Shown here one piece after another: positions 1 through 9,768 of a stretch of DNA of 23,037 nucleotides. Where the stretch lies: positions 3,157,230 to 3,180,266 of the forward strand of contig BLXT01007309.1 in the NCBI GenBank assembly GCA_019648995.1, written 5' to 3'. Every line of letters begins with the position of its first letter. Within the stretch, counting starts at the first letter, position 1. The notes beneath the pieces were generated by a model. It made no database searches. It was not told the origin of the DNA and saw only the letters and a program-made list of their open reading frames with translations. Source of the stretch: Plakobranchus ocellatus (taxonomy: Eukaryota > Mollusca > Gastropoda > Plakobranchidae). The position numbers were made by a program, and so were the translations under genes.

Positions 1-28
1 ACAATATTGCCTAGCCATCTTTATATTA

Positions 29-130
29 CTAATAAATTGCTGCTAGTGCAGACCGCCCGCCCACTGCGCTGCCCTCCTTTCGCCCACCCTGCGACTGGCG
101 GTTTTTCGGCACAATAAGCATCGCCGCCAT
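29..130 (-). CDS. Possible first exon of a gene leaving the window to the left
   Basis: Starting at the TISU ATG, the minus strand is open for 33 codons (MAAMLIVPKNRQSQGG, then a Gly/Arg/Ser-rich stretch, to a TAG at 31-29). A 33-residue protein is unlikely, so this is more plausibly a first coding exon spliced before the stop. GTGGGC near 84-79 and GTAATA near 29-24 are possible donors, neither strong. I do not recognise the protein. The alternative is that the ATG belongs only to a non-coding promoter element. The longer open frame on the same strand (257-21) is in another register and lacks this start. Confidence 0.35.
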   Translation of the reverse strand: MAAMLIVPKNRQSQGGRKEGSAVGGRSALAAIY

Positions 131-200
131 GTTGTGGCCAGTTGCAGTGAGCGAAGAGGAGTTTGCGGAAGTCAGCCACGGCACTAAGCTCTCTTGTTTT
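60..200. promoter_or_regulatory. CpG-rich promoter-like island, possibly bidirectional
   Basis: This stretch is much richer in G, C and CpG than anything else in the window. It carries GCGGAAGTC (164-172), a good match to ETS/GABP sites. The segment GCCGCCATGTT (123-133) is the YY1 recognition sequence read on the plus strand and a TISU element read on the minus strand. On the minus strand a pyrimidine-rich CTCCTCTTCG lies about 28-30 nt before the ATG, a plausible start site giving a very short leader. ETS plus YY1/TISU is typical of housekeeping promoters in animals. That reading is inference from motifs only. Confidence 0.55.
123..134 (-). promoter_or_regulatory. TISU element (translation initiator of short 5' UTR)
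   Basis: The minus strand reads CAACATGGCGGC, a perfect match to the TISU consensus SAASATGGCGGC. In animals this element acts both as a YY1-type promoter site and as a start-codon context that works with 5' leaders of about 5-30 nt, mostly in housekeeping, mitochondrial and translation genes. The ATG is at 130-128. Confidence 0.6.
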
Positions 201-250
201 ATTGTACTCTGTTATGAAAATTAAAGTGTGATGTAAAAACAGTGGGACTC

Positions 251-914
251 TTACCATCTTTCTGTACTAACCGTTGGCACTTTTGCTAGCTGTATTAATA
301 GCTTTTGCATTACTCAAATATTTAAGCACCACTATCATGCCCTTATTCCATGAAATATTTCAATTCTGATGGAGGATTATTTTTTCATAGAATGTTCGTC
401 TGATGTAGGAGAGAAAAAAAAAGAGAGAGAAAGAGAGACAGAAAGAAAAAAAAATTTCACGGCTTTGTACAAATTTTCCCTTTGAGTTTCCAATTCTTGC
501 AATTCAAAATAATGTGTGTGGATGTGTTTGTATATGATGAAGAAGGAAAGCATTTTAATTGAGCAAAATTCAAGAAAATTATGCTTTGGCTGTAATGCTT
601 AAACATCATTTTTTGTTTATTGTTTTGATCATTTAGTACCTTTCAGCTTCATTACATTGTCTTTTGAAAAATTCCAAGCCATACTTTGGATTATATTATA
701 TTTTCGTTTGCTTCTACAGCAACTAAAATATTTTTTTTTCAATAACAAAAGCTGATTTGAATCCTCTTAATTTGAATTTTTGGTCCCTTCCCAGACAATT
801 CAAAATAGGAAGCTCCACTGTATATCCAAATTTTCACATGCCTCTCCCCAATCTTTCCCCTTAAAGTCCTCAGTAGGTCTTTGTAATGTGTTTTTTAATT
901 AATTTCACGACTTT
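251..914. other. AT-rich non-coding stretch with a purine tract
   Basis: No coding signal is seen. Bases 405-455 are almost pure purine (GAGAGA and AAAGAAA runs). The rest is T-rich with several homopolymer runs and could be intron or intergenic DNA. Confidence 0.5.
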
Positions 915-1002
915 GCTTAGTGATGGCAATGCAGCAATCCTTGTTTCATAAATTGACTGCTTAGTGATGGCAATGCAGCAATCCTTGTTTCATAAATTGA
1001 CT
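915..1002. repeat. Exact 44-bp tandem duplication
   Basis: Two adjacent copies, 915-958 and 959-1002, appear identical over all 44 bases. The unit starts GCTTAGTGATGG and ends AAATTGACT. Identity suggests a recent duplication, a polymorphic minisatellite or an assembly artefact. Confidence 0.95.
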
Positions 1003-1700
1003 CTCTATTCTTTGGGCATGTCTTGGTAAAAATTCAGCTTATCAAGATGTAAAAAGTTGAATCATAGACATTTTCATTTATGAATACTCTCATATACAAT
1101 GTTAATATGTATGTATGTCTCTATGAATGGATATTGTTTTGGGAAATAAATCAGGGCTAACAAAATGATTACATTGATGTACTATTGTGTTGAACATTCA
1201 CAGTATTACAAAATTGTTATGGATTTTTCTTTACTTCATTAGTTTATGCACTTACCAGCTAAAAGAAATTGTTGGAACAATTTCAAATAAGTTTACATAA
1301 TTATCCTCATCATCATCATCTCCTGACATCCCTATGTAAAAACAGATCACTGACAGTGACACTCCAGAGATATCTGTCCTGAGATATCCTTTCCAATTGT
1401 TGCTGTGAGTAAGTACTTTGTGATTTATCTCTTCCTCTTACTCTTGTCACTGTTAGATTATTTTACCTAACCATATTTTTCGTACTCATTAGCTCCATCA
1501 GAGAGCCTGCCTCATTTTATACTATAAATAATTTATTGGTTGTCTGCTTCTTCATGTTATACCCTGTTGAACACCATGATCGAAGTCATTTTTCTCAATC
1601 AATAGGTGGTTCTTTTTGGTCTTTTGACCAGTGGATTTCGGATATGTTTAGCAAGCATCTATTAACCTTTTTAGAACGCACCACCCTAATCATTAAAATT
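1003..1700. other. Non-coding stretch, nothing firm
   Basis: AT-rich sequence with an (ATC)n run near 1305-1321. It contains the speculative exon at 1346-1404. An open frame at 1536-1721 shows no family resemblance and is taken as chance. Confidence 0.4.
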
Positions 1701-1707
1701 CCCTATA

Positions 1708-2029
1708 GACGCGTTGGGTAGACATTCTCTATTCCCTATGGACGCACTAATTTTTGCGTTTTTTGAAAATGTCTATAAAATCATCATAAGAATGCGAAAC
1801 TCTGAGGTAATCGCAGCGGAGATCAGCGTCCTAAAGAGGTGTAAAACCCTTGTAACCAAATCGGTTACCTGCGTCCCAAAAGGTTGCATTTTGTTCATAA
1901 CTGGAAAGGGGGTCGGCGTCCTGAAAAGGTTAATGAGTGACTATTTTGATTGTTGTTGGAATGTTGAGTCTTCAGTTTTAATTTGGTATTATGAAACTGC
2001 TTTAATATTTGACCCAAAAATTCAGCGTC
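1708..2029. repeat. Cluster of GCGTC motifs, partly on a 45-bp period
   Basis: GCGTC, or its complement GACGC, occurs at 1708, 1741, 1826, 1871, 1916 and 2025. Those at 1826, 1871 and 1916 are exactly 45 bp apart and share GCGTCCYRAA followed by a purine run ending AGG. The first two are inverted and sit in near-identical CCCTATRGACGC contexts. CpG-containing motifs are rare in the surrounding sequence. This may be a decayed minisatellite or a remnant of coding or transposon DNA. An open frame of 110 codons covers it, but nothing in it is recognisable. Confidence 0.5.
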
Positions 2030-2046
2030 TTTTCTGGCTGAGATAA

Positions 2047-3895
2047 GCCCTGGAGTCTCTACATCCATAAGGAGGTTGATTTGGATCACACAATTGATAT
2101 TTTCTGATGTCAAAATATGGAACACAGGTTTTTTGAGAAATGTGAAGGAAAACAAAAATCTTTACAGGCAATGCCTTTTTTTCAACTCTCTTGCTCTTCC
2201 TTTTTTTAAATTTAAAGTGATAAAAGTGACCCTTGCCATTATTTATTTTAAGCTCCACATCTGTTCTGCCTTTAGTGCACTTATTGTGCCCAAAAATGTA
2301 AACAGATCTTTCATTTCTCTGTCTTTTTGTTGCTCCTCATTAAATAAATAAAAATTTTGTCAGTTTGGTGTTTTCTATATTGGTCTTTGACTTGTCATTC
2401 TGTTGCTGATATGTTTTTGAATTTTTTTTTTTTTGTTTTTTTTTGTTTTATTTAAATTTTATGTGATATCAAGGGCAAGCCATATGCAAAGTCTTCAAGA
2501 AATGTCCAGTATGCTCACTGAATTCCAGTCTTTGTATTAGTTGTGGTGCCCTTCATTATTTAACTCTGCATTCATATCACCAAGAAAAATTTTTTTATAT
2601 ATATAAAAATATAAAACCAATATGAATATGACTCAACTTTTAACCACTATCCTCTTTTCTTAGTTGCAGCGTAATATGCAACTTTAAGCAAAAAGAGTAA
2701 CCATCTAAGCTGCTTTTTTTTACTCATGAGTGGATGCATTGAAAAAAATTGTAATTTTATCGTATTTCTTGAAATAATAACAGTTTTTCGAGTACTTCCT
2801 CTTGTTGACCTTTGTAATAGAAGTAGAAATCATTGATTGAATGTGAAGACTTGTGAAACTTACTTAATATGCATTCTTTGTCCTCACAGCCTTTCTGTTG
2901 ATATTAAAACAATCAAAGGTAATTTGTAATGTGACACCCATGTTCACATCTTTGGCCTCTGCATGTTTGTTTTTCTATGCTGTTCTGCCTATTGATGGGT
3001 TTAAAATTTCTTTGCTTTGGTTTCATAAAATAGAAGTGTGCAACAATGGTGATGTAGAACCTCACCCTAGAGTCTACATCTTCTATAGAAAAGATGCAAG
3101 ATCAATCTTTCTTTTTCAGCTGACAGTTTGTCAACTGTTGTAAATTGTTTTTACATTTTTTAGTGAAATTGTATGCTTCCCCTCTCATTATGAACTCAAA
3201 TTTTATTTTTTAGAAGCCACACACCACAATAAGTGTCCATTTAATTGTATAGAGAGTATACCTTGTAAAAATCTTCCAGTTTTTATATGGTGTTTGCATG
3301 AATCAAATTGGTCACATGTTTTTATCTGTGCGAGAGAAATGATATTACCTCAAGCTGTGATTGTCTCTTTTCACATGATGGTATCAAATGTACTAAAGTA
3401 TCAACCTAAAAAATGTGAAATATGTAAAGCATAAAGTGCACATCTTTGGGTTTTTCATCATTTGTCTCAAGTCTAGGCAAAATGAATTGGAAGAAACAGC
3501 AAGAAACTGCGCTAAGCAGGCTTTGCAAAGGTGAAAACAGGATATGGCTTGTAATGACTGGTGAGATTTGCAGGTTTTTTGGAAGAAAGGAAAAGAATTA
3601 AAATTCGTTTTTGCTCAAGACTTTTAGATGCACAATCCATCTCATTAGAATTAGTCTCAAGACATCTGAATAACATGCTGTAACGTAAGTTCTCGCTTTT
3701 TTTTTTTTAAGTGCTCAGTAGTTTGTGCCCTGATGCAATAGCAAAATTTTTATTTAGAGATTGCTTTATATTTTTGTTAATTGGCTCATCTCCGCCTATA
3801 AGCTTTGAGGACCTGTTTATGGTCAATTGTTCACGTTCGTCCTTTCCTATCAAAGCAAACAGCAAACATTGTGGGGAGTTTTAACCAGCCGCTAG
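2047..3895. other. T-rich non-coding stretch, no secure gene
   Basis: Long T runs (for example 2421-2456) and several good plus-strand acceptor-like sites (CTTTTTCAG at 3119, TTTTTTAG at 3213) occur without a coherent set of exons. An open frame at 3214-3440 in phase 1 is cysteine-containing but unrecognised. Open frames of this length are expected by chance at this base composition. Confidence 0.4.
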
Positions 3896-3988
3896 CCAAT
3901 GGAAAAGCAAGCTTGACATTAGTTCGGCACTTGGTTCCCCAGCCAGAAATACACAGTTAATCTTTAGGCAAAGGTTATGCTAGTCAAG
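3896..3988 (+). repeat. Dispersed repeat, copy 1
   Basis: Similar to 20108-20194. Shared blocks include AAGCTTGA, CTTGGTTCCCC, GCCAGA, a TTAATC/AATCAATC block and AAAGGTTATGCT. Gaps and substitutions indicate an old interspersed element. No terminal inverted repeat or tRNA boxes were seen. Confidence 0.6.
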
Positions 3989-4030
3989 ATTGAAATTTTT
4001 ATGGTTTGGCATATGTGCTAGTAATATACA

Positions 4031-4585
4031 TCCAAGCAGATAGATTGATGAAAAAAATAAGTAGCTGAAAAAGTAAAATTATTTCTGTCGTCTTCTCATG
4101 ACATCCCTCTTAGTTTTAGCTTTTCTGATAATTTTAGCGCCAGAAATCATTTGTAATTGCTAATTTCAAAAATGTTTGTAAGACATCTGGCTAGAGCACC
4201 GAATTAACCATATCTGTGTGTGTGGGGTAACTTTCTAACCCCAGGGCTTATTTTTAATTTTTAAAAAATAGAGCCTACTTAAAATGGGAATTTTTCTTTC
4301 AGCTTATCCAAGCAGATTGATTGATTTAAAAAAAAATAGCAGTTGAAAAAATAAAATGATCTTTAGTTCTGTTATCTTCTCATTACATCCCTTTTAGCTT
4401 TTCTGATAATTTTAGCACCAGAAATCATTTGTAATTGCTGATTTAAAAAATGTTTGTAAGACATCTGGCTAGAGCACTGAATTAACCCTATCTGTACGTG
4501 TGGGGATAACTTTGTTACCCCACTGCTTTTTTTTAATTTTGAAAATATAGGGCCTACTTAAAATGAAAATTTTTCTTTCAGCTTT
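4031..4585 (+). repeat. Diverged tandem duplication of about 277 bp
   Basis: Unit 1 (4031-4306) and unit 2 (4307-4585) both begin TCCAAGCAGAT. They share, in order, TTCTGATAATTTTAGC, CAGAAATCATTTGTAATTGC, TTTGTAAGACATCTGGCTAG and AGCCTACTTAAAATG/GGCCTACTTAAAATG, and both end TTTTTCTTTCAGCTT. Each unit contains one TGGGG...CCCCA hairpin. The divergence indicates an old event. Confidence 0.88.
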
Positions 4586-4898
4586 TCAGAATTCATTCCT
4601 CAAAAATTCAATTTGACATATGATTACATCATAATGATTGACAGAAAATCAATATTGAACTGTCCTGAGGTCATTTCTGAAACCCTCTCCGTATTTTTTA
4701 CTATGTAAAGTATGGGGTGATTTTGTTACCCCCCACATATGGATAGTTATATAGCGTTTTTTTTTTTTTTACTATATATGGTATGGGGACACGCAGTTAC
4801 CCCACACGTACGGATAAGACTTTTGCTATTTAAAATGTGGGGGCACTCAGTTACCCCAGGTGTACAGATACGACCATAAAAGACCTCGTACGGATAGG
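4211..4898. repeat. Five related TGGGG/CCCCA hairpins
   Basis: Inverted arms occur at 4223-4242, 4501-4522, 4713-4732, 4784-4804 and 4837-4858. The commonest right arm is GTTACCCCA. Flanks recur too: TATCTGTACGTG lies before copy 2 and CACGTACGGATA after copy 4, which are reverse complements of each other apart from one base. CGTACGGATA recurs at 4888-4897. The full ancestral unit thus looks like a palindrome of about 50 bp. The last three copies are also preceded by a similar CTAT(A/T)TA-type stretch. Confidence 0.75.
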
Positions 4899-5761
4899 AT
4901 TAAATAAATTTTTATTGATGAGGTTTGGCTTTATATTTTGAAATTCAGGAGAAAGAATACAATGAAAATTCAAAGGGTGCTTTGTGTCTAAGGAATCAGC
5001 AGCTTTTTTGTAATGTGTATGTTTTCATTCTCATGAAGCTCTTTGTATTTCAATTTTTATGCAATTTTAACTTAACAAAATCAATTTTATACGTTTATGC
5101 AGAAAAGCTTATCGTAGATTTTCGTTTATGTCATGATGGAGCTATATATATAGTTTTTTTTTTTATAGTAAACACAAATGGGTTTGTTTTCACCCATCAT
5201 GTGCCATATGCCATAGATATATACAACCATTTTTAATCATACATTTTGCTTTCATTATAAATCATATAACATTGGATTTAGATTTTACCAAACCTTTGTA
5301 TTTATACTATGTTTGTTTGAAAAATAAAATTAATCAAGCACAAAATAATAGTTTTTGTTGAAGACATTTTTTTGGAAGGAATAAGAAGAAAAAAATGCAT
5401 AGATGAGGTAAATGACTATGAGAGTGTTAACCATCTCAGTTCTGGTTCATTTCTTTTTTTTTCTCCTCTTAATCTTATGTTTTGGTAAATGTATATGACC
5501 CTCTTTAAGTTCAGCAATCTGCCAAGCAGATTACTTAAATTTAAATACCCAGTGGCTTTTCCCAAACAATGCCCAAGCCTACCAATCAGGTTGAGGTAGA
5601 CCTCATGCAAATTTTTTCAAAAGAGACACCGTCTCATAAATCAAGATATTTGAGTTTTGTTTTTCTTTTTGTTGACGTAGTTCAGTTTTGATCTGATAAT
5701 CTGAAGTGAATAGGACTCGGTTTCCTTATTCGAATTGAAGCCAGGAAGGTGTAAAAGAAAT
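4899..5761. other. AT-rich non-coding stretch
   Basis: Open frames here (4925-5236 plus, 5416-5610 minus) are of low complexity or unrecognised and are not called. AATAAA at 5324-5329 on the plus strand could be a polyadenylation signal for a rightward transcript, but nothing else supports it. Confidence 0.35.
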
Positions 5762-5822
5762 TACAGTAGAGTCTACTTAAAATAAACTTGTTCAAGATAA
5801 ATTCTCGGTTAAAATAAAACTT
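5762..5822 (+). mobile_element. Possible pogo/Tigger-like transposon terminus
   Basis: The sequence TACAGTAGAGTCTACTTAA followed by a CTCGGTTAAAATAA stretch resembles the TA-CAGTAGAR start and AT-rich stepped body of pogo-family inverted repeats. No matching opposite end (GACTCTACTGTA) was found to the right, and no transposase is visible. It would be a solitary or truncated end. Confidence 0.25.
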
Positions 5823-7870
5823 TTCCTCCTCATTGATCAGAGTCTGGTTTAAATTAAGAAAAATTCCTTCACGATAACCCAATTTGTGTGTCTGAAATGT
5901 AAACCAGCAATGCAGTTGTCTATTTCGCGACTTAAACAAAGGAGCTAATTCACAAAAACATTCTCTCAGAGTACACTTTACCCAGGGCATTAGCTTGTAA
6001 GTTCTCTGCCTTAGCACACATACACGTGGGTAGGCTGTGAATTGGTAACTTGCAGCAAACTCCCATCTCTTTTCTTCTTATGCCAAAACACACTTGGGAC
6101 AAAGAGCAGTCTATTTCTCATGCACAAATCTAGACTATGTGCATTATGTCACTCCTCCAAACAAACACACTAAGTTTGCACACATGCTTAGTGCTTGTCT
6201 AGGCAATGGCAGGCTAAAGAAGTTTGGCTAACTAAACCCTATACAGTTATTGTGTGACATGGCTCTTGATTTAAGCTTTATCTTAAACAAAGAAGTCAAT
6301 CCAATGCGCACAGAGACAGCTTGCCACCTAGAGATACATACAACACTATAGCTTAGCCCTTGATCTTGAGTGTGGCCATAAGCTAGGCTCCATATTCTCC
6401 GTTTCCTGCACACACCCACTCAAAATCCTTGACTAGTAATTGCGTCCAAACTACTGTCTCTTAGTCCTAAACATGCATGAGGGCCATAGCAAAAGGAATC
6501 CCACTCTAAACAATACTGAATACTGTAGGCAATCATGTATTAGCAGCACGATACTATAAACATCTTCAGGCCATGTGTATGTCTAATCCACCTTCCCTTA
6601 TCTTGCATTATCTCTGCCTCTCTGATAAAGGCAGGTGATGTGAGCAATTTCAGGTCCAAGATAAAATGTTCAGTAAATCTCATTTCTTTCAATCCTCATG
6701 AAATGCTCATGATAAACCTTGATTCAGATAAATTTCTGATCAGCATTTTATTTTGAGCAGATCTCAATGTGCATCATAAGTATTGAGTCTTTGTATTTAT
6801 TACCTAAAAGATTAAAGTCGTATGTGTGGTTGTTGATATTATACAGTAGTGATCATCATAAATAGGGAGTGCACCACAAAGCACGGAAAAATTAATCGAA
6901 CAATTAAGAAATATATTACTTGGCACAAGTATTTTATTTTTTACTTCTATATAAACTTAAGAAACTGCAGTGGGTTAAATTAAATTTAAATTTAAAGCTA
7001 TTGTATTCAGTACAAAACTGTGTAAAAATGGAAATATAAGATGGCGTTTTGATAATAGTCATCATGACACTGTGGCAGCCTGTGCCAGAAGCAGAGAATA
7101 TAAATTACATTAGAACTAGTTTTTATAATTTGAATCTCAAAACAACAAAAGCTTATCTATGTAAAAAATATAAGTTTAACAATGTTAACAAATGGATAAG
7201 AATCAAGTGTTTGTGTTCAATACATGAATTTTACACAAGGCTAGTGTAATTATTCATTGTTTTCACCTAAAATATTTCAGAAACAACAACAAAAAAATCA
7301 AGTTCAAATGTTATGCAATAGCTAACAATTAAATATTTTTTTTTCTACATTTGTTTTTTCAGTGTATACCCATTTTTACCCATTGATCAATAGCTCTTGC
7401 ACAGTATCTATTATCCATTTGTGGTGGCTGGCGGGTTAAAAGCATAAGGCTTTTTAATGCCAGCACCGATTGACATGCCGTTCAAACAATTCTTTGATTT
7501 TTTAATCTAGTTTGTGACGCCTTTGCTTTTTCTGAGTTTGATACTGTTTTGCCATAAAAACAAAAACATTTTTATTACGTCGCTCACCCCTTTCAATCCA
7601 ACACATGCTTAGATCTGTGTTTTTTAAAAACTTTTGTCGTCGTGGGCATATCCATAAGGAATTGTGTTCAGTAGTTGGGACACTTGTAATTTACAAATGA
7701 ATATGCTTGCATTGAAATCAAAAGTGAAAAACTATTGTCAGTGTGTAATTAAATGACAGTAAATAATGCATGGGGGCTTCATTATAATAAATTCAAAAAG
7801 TTTGAATATGTACTTGTTGATCATGTTTGACATGGGTCAGAAGATTTGGATTTTTGTGTATAACAAGTCT
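5823..7870. other. Non-coding stretch, somewhat GC-richer at 6000-6650
   Basis: The 6000-6650 part is more balanced in composition and lacks long homopolymers, unlike its surroundings. It could be old transposon DNA or transcript 3' sequence. Minus-strand frames here (6017-5682, 6419-6228) match nothing I know. Confidence 0.35.
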
Positions 7871-8020
7871 ACAACATGGTGATCTCAGCCTTTCAGGCCC
7901 TCTGACAGAAAAGTCCCTGCAGATCTCAGGACAGTTTCCTTACTCACTTTCCCACTGACAACCCCAACACTGGTCAAAGAGTTTGCATGGAATGATAAGT
8001 AAATGCATTGTAGCAGTTAT
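7871..8020 (+). repeat. Local dispersed repeat, copy 1
   Basis: Bases 7871-7908 align without gaps to 9450-9487, with 31 of 38 positions identical (core GGCCCTCTG). A second shared block, CTGACAACC, follows in both copies at 7955 and 9572. The copies are about 1.58 kb apart in the same orientation. Confidence 0.6.
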
Positions 8021-9449
8021 TTAAATACACTATTGAGTGGCCAATGAAACACACTGTGGCAGTGATAACTTGGTACACTCAGAGGTAGATGCATGCATAC
8101 TTTAGACTGATTTTAAACCTAAAAATAATGACACACAATCTACTTGTTTGGAAAATAATCATCCATATTTTAAACCTACAATTCACAATCACATAAGATT
8201 GGCTGATATTATTATTATGAATAGGATCAAACAAATTTATAACATAAGGCTATTCAAATATAAATGGTTTGCAAAAAAAATATAACAAATGGTACGAACA
8301 GTATCCATTATATAGCATGTCAAGGGCATCAACAAAATCATTGTAATATTAGGTAAAACACTACTTAAAGCAGGTTTCCTTAAATATTTATCCATTCCCT
8401 TTCTTTTTCCCTTGTTCATAATTTTAAATTCCATATGACCCCCACCCCCATTTTTAAAGTTGAAATAAATTTTTGCCGCTCATGTTCAGAACATTCTGAT
8501 TTCCTTCGACCTTCTATTCAAACAAAAAAATTTTGAAATTAAACTCAAATTTTGAAGTCAATTATTCCAGGTAAAAAAAAACCCAGAAAATTTAAATGAA
8601 TGTTTCACCAAATTTTAAATAAAACAAGGGAAATCCATGAAATTAACAAAAATCAATTCATTAAACTTTAATAGTATTAATGTAATGCCATAGACTAAAG
8701 AAATTGATATGTATAAAATTGAGTGAATGAAAAAAAACCATGAAACAAATTGAAAGAACATCTTGAAATGAATTTTTAGTCACAAAAACAACCGAGTGAT
8801 GGCCCAAAAAAAAAACCTCAAGGCCCAGCAGACATGCTTGACCTTTTTATCAGGTACAGATACATGAGTGCAATTAAATAAAATGACAACAAAACAAAAT
8901 TTTTCATAGCTGTAGAGAGTTGTGAAAATGAGTAAAGATTGGTTCCAGTTATTTTGAAGTCATAGGGATTTAAAAAAAAAAAAAGAAAGAATTGATATTA
9001 TTTGAAATTTGAATAATCAAAGTACTACATGTATAGAGCTCACCTACAGAAAAAAATTCCCACTGCAAGCAAGTCCTGCTGTGGGAATACAAGGGCACAA
9101 TCCATTTTAAAAAGATATATCTTTCATTGATTATTTATGTGTGTGTGTGTTTATCTTTCAAGAGTTTTTATCTCTTTATACAGACGTCTAGGGGGGAGCG
9201 GTGGCTCATCTAAATTCTAATGCAAGGGAAGCACTATGAGGATTTGTTTAAATGAGTAACCTAAATTTGCACAATGTTCATATAGACAAGGTGAGATAAG
9301 CATTGACAGTTGCTACCTAACCACTCCCCAGAGAAATCCATTGTGCCACTAAGGTTTTTTTTCAGCAATTTTTAGAACTTTTGAACATCTGACAACCAAC
9401 GAAGAGATAAACAAAATGTAAGTTTTGGTTTCATATTTGCATATTGTCC
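8021..9449. other. A-rich non-coding stretch downstream of the membrane-protein gene
   Basis: The plus strand is A-rich (T-rich on the gene's sense strand), with a short GT run at 9138-9151. A small inverted repeat, ATTCCCAC (9056-9063) against GTGGGAAT (9081-9088), has a 17-base loop. No coding signal is seen. Confidence 0.4.
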
Positions 9450-9612
9450 ACAACCAGGTGATTTCACACTTTCTGGCCCTCTGTCAGGCCAGGGCGCCAG
9501 TGACAGGCCTTAAACCAGCCACAGAAGGGTCCTATTTTTCCACGATACCATCAATGATTTCCAAAAAAAGGCTGACAACCACAGTATTTGATAAATGCAG
9601 TGTTTGGCAGTA
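9450..9612 (+). repeat. Local dispersed repeat, copy 2
   Basis: Partner of 7871-8020. It starts about 160-320 bases downstream of the membrane-protein stop codon and may be part of that gene's 3' UTR. A 62-codon plus-strand open frame over it is not considered a gene. Confidence 0.55.
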
Positions 9613-9768
9613 AACTGCTCTATATAAGTAAATATCAAAAGAACAAACATGATTTCCACTTGGCTAAGGTGTCCTGAAAATTATAAAAAAAAATTCAACA
9701 CTTTACACAATAAGATGGTGAGTATTGAAATATAGCTTGCAATTTCTTTTCTTGAATGACCTCAAAAT

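Larger units (their letters stand above)
129..2918 (+). other. Speculative plus-strand transcript: candidate exons 129-146, 1346-1404, 2890-2918
   Basis: Three short pieces have usable splice sites and compatible phases. The first is ATG at 129 in a GCCGCCATGT context, giving MLWPVA before a GTGAGC donor at 147. The second is 1346-1404, between AACAG and GTGAGTAAG, open only in phase 0 (ITDSDTPEISVLRYPF). The third is 2890-2918, between TTTGTCCTCACAG and GTAATT, which accepts phase 2 (LSVDIKTIK). Agreement of three phases could occur by chance, the product is unrecognised and no convincing last exon was found. It is listed because the T-rich plus strand from about 500 to 5300 also fits transcription in this direction. 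Confidence 0.15.

Noticed and set aside
1714..2046. 110-codon plus-strand open frame
   Set aside because: It is the longest simple ORF in the window, but it has no recognisable motif, no splice context and lies on a repeat-like GCGTC cluster. ORFs of this size are expected by chance in DNA of this length and composition.
3036..3080. NNGDVEPHPR text resembling a 2A-like or retroelement GDVExNPGP motif (plus strand)
   Set aside because: The essential N-P-G-P is missing and there is no reverse-transcriptase sequence nearby.
3466..3540. Possible terminal exon reading RQNELEETARNCAKQALQR then TGA
   Set aside because: The text is protein-like, but the phases do not join with the other plus-strand candidate exons in a compelling way and no family is recognised.
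5682..6017. 111-codon minus-strand open frame
   Set aside because: Overlaps the pogo-like terminus, has no motif and shows low-complexity composition in its second half.
9056..9088. Small inverted repeat ATTCCCAC/GTGGGAAT
   Set aside because: Eight-base arms with a 17-base loop are common by chance, and no related copies were seen nearby.
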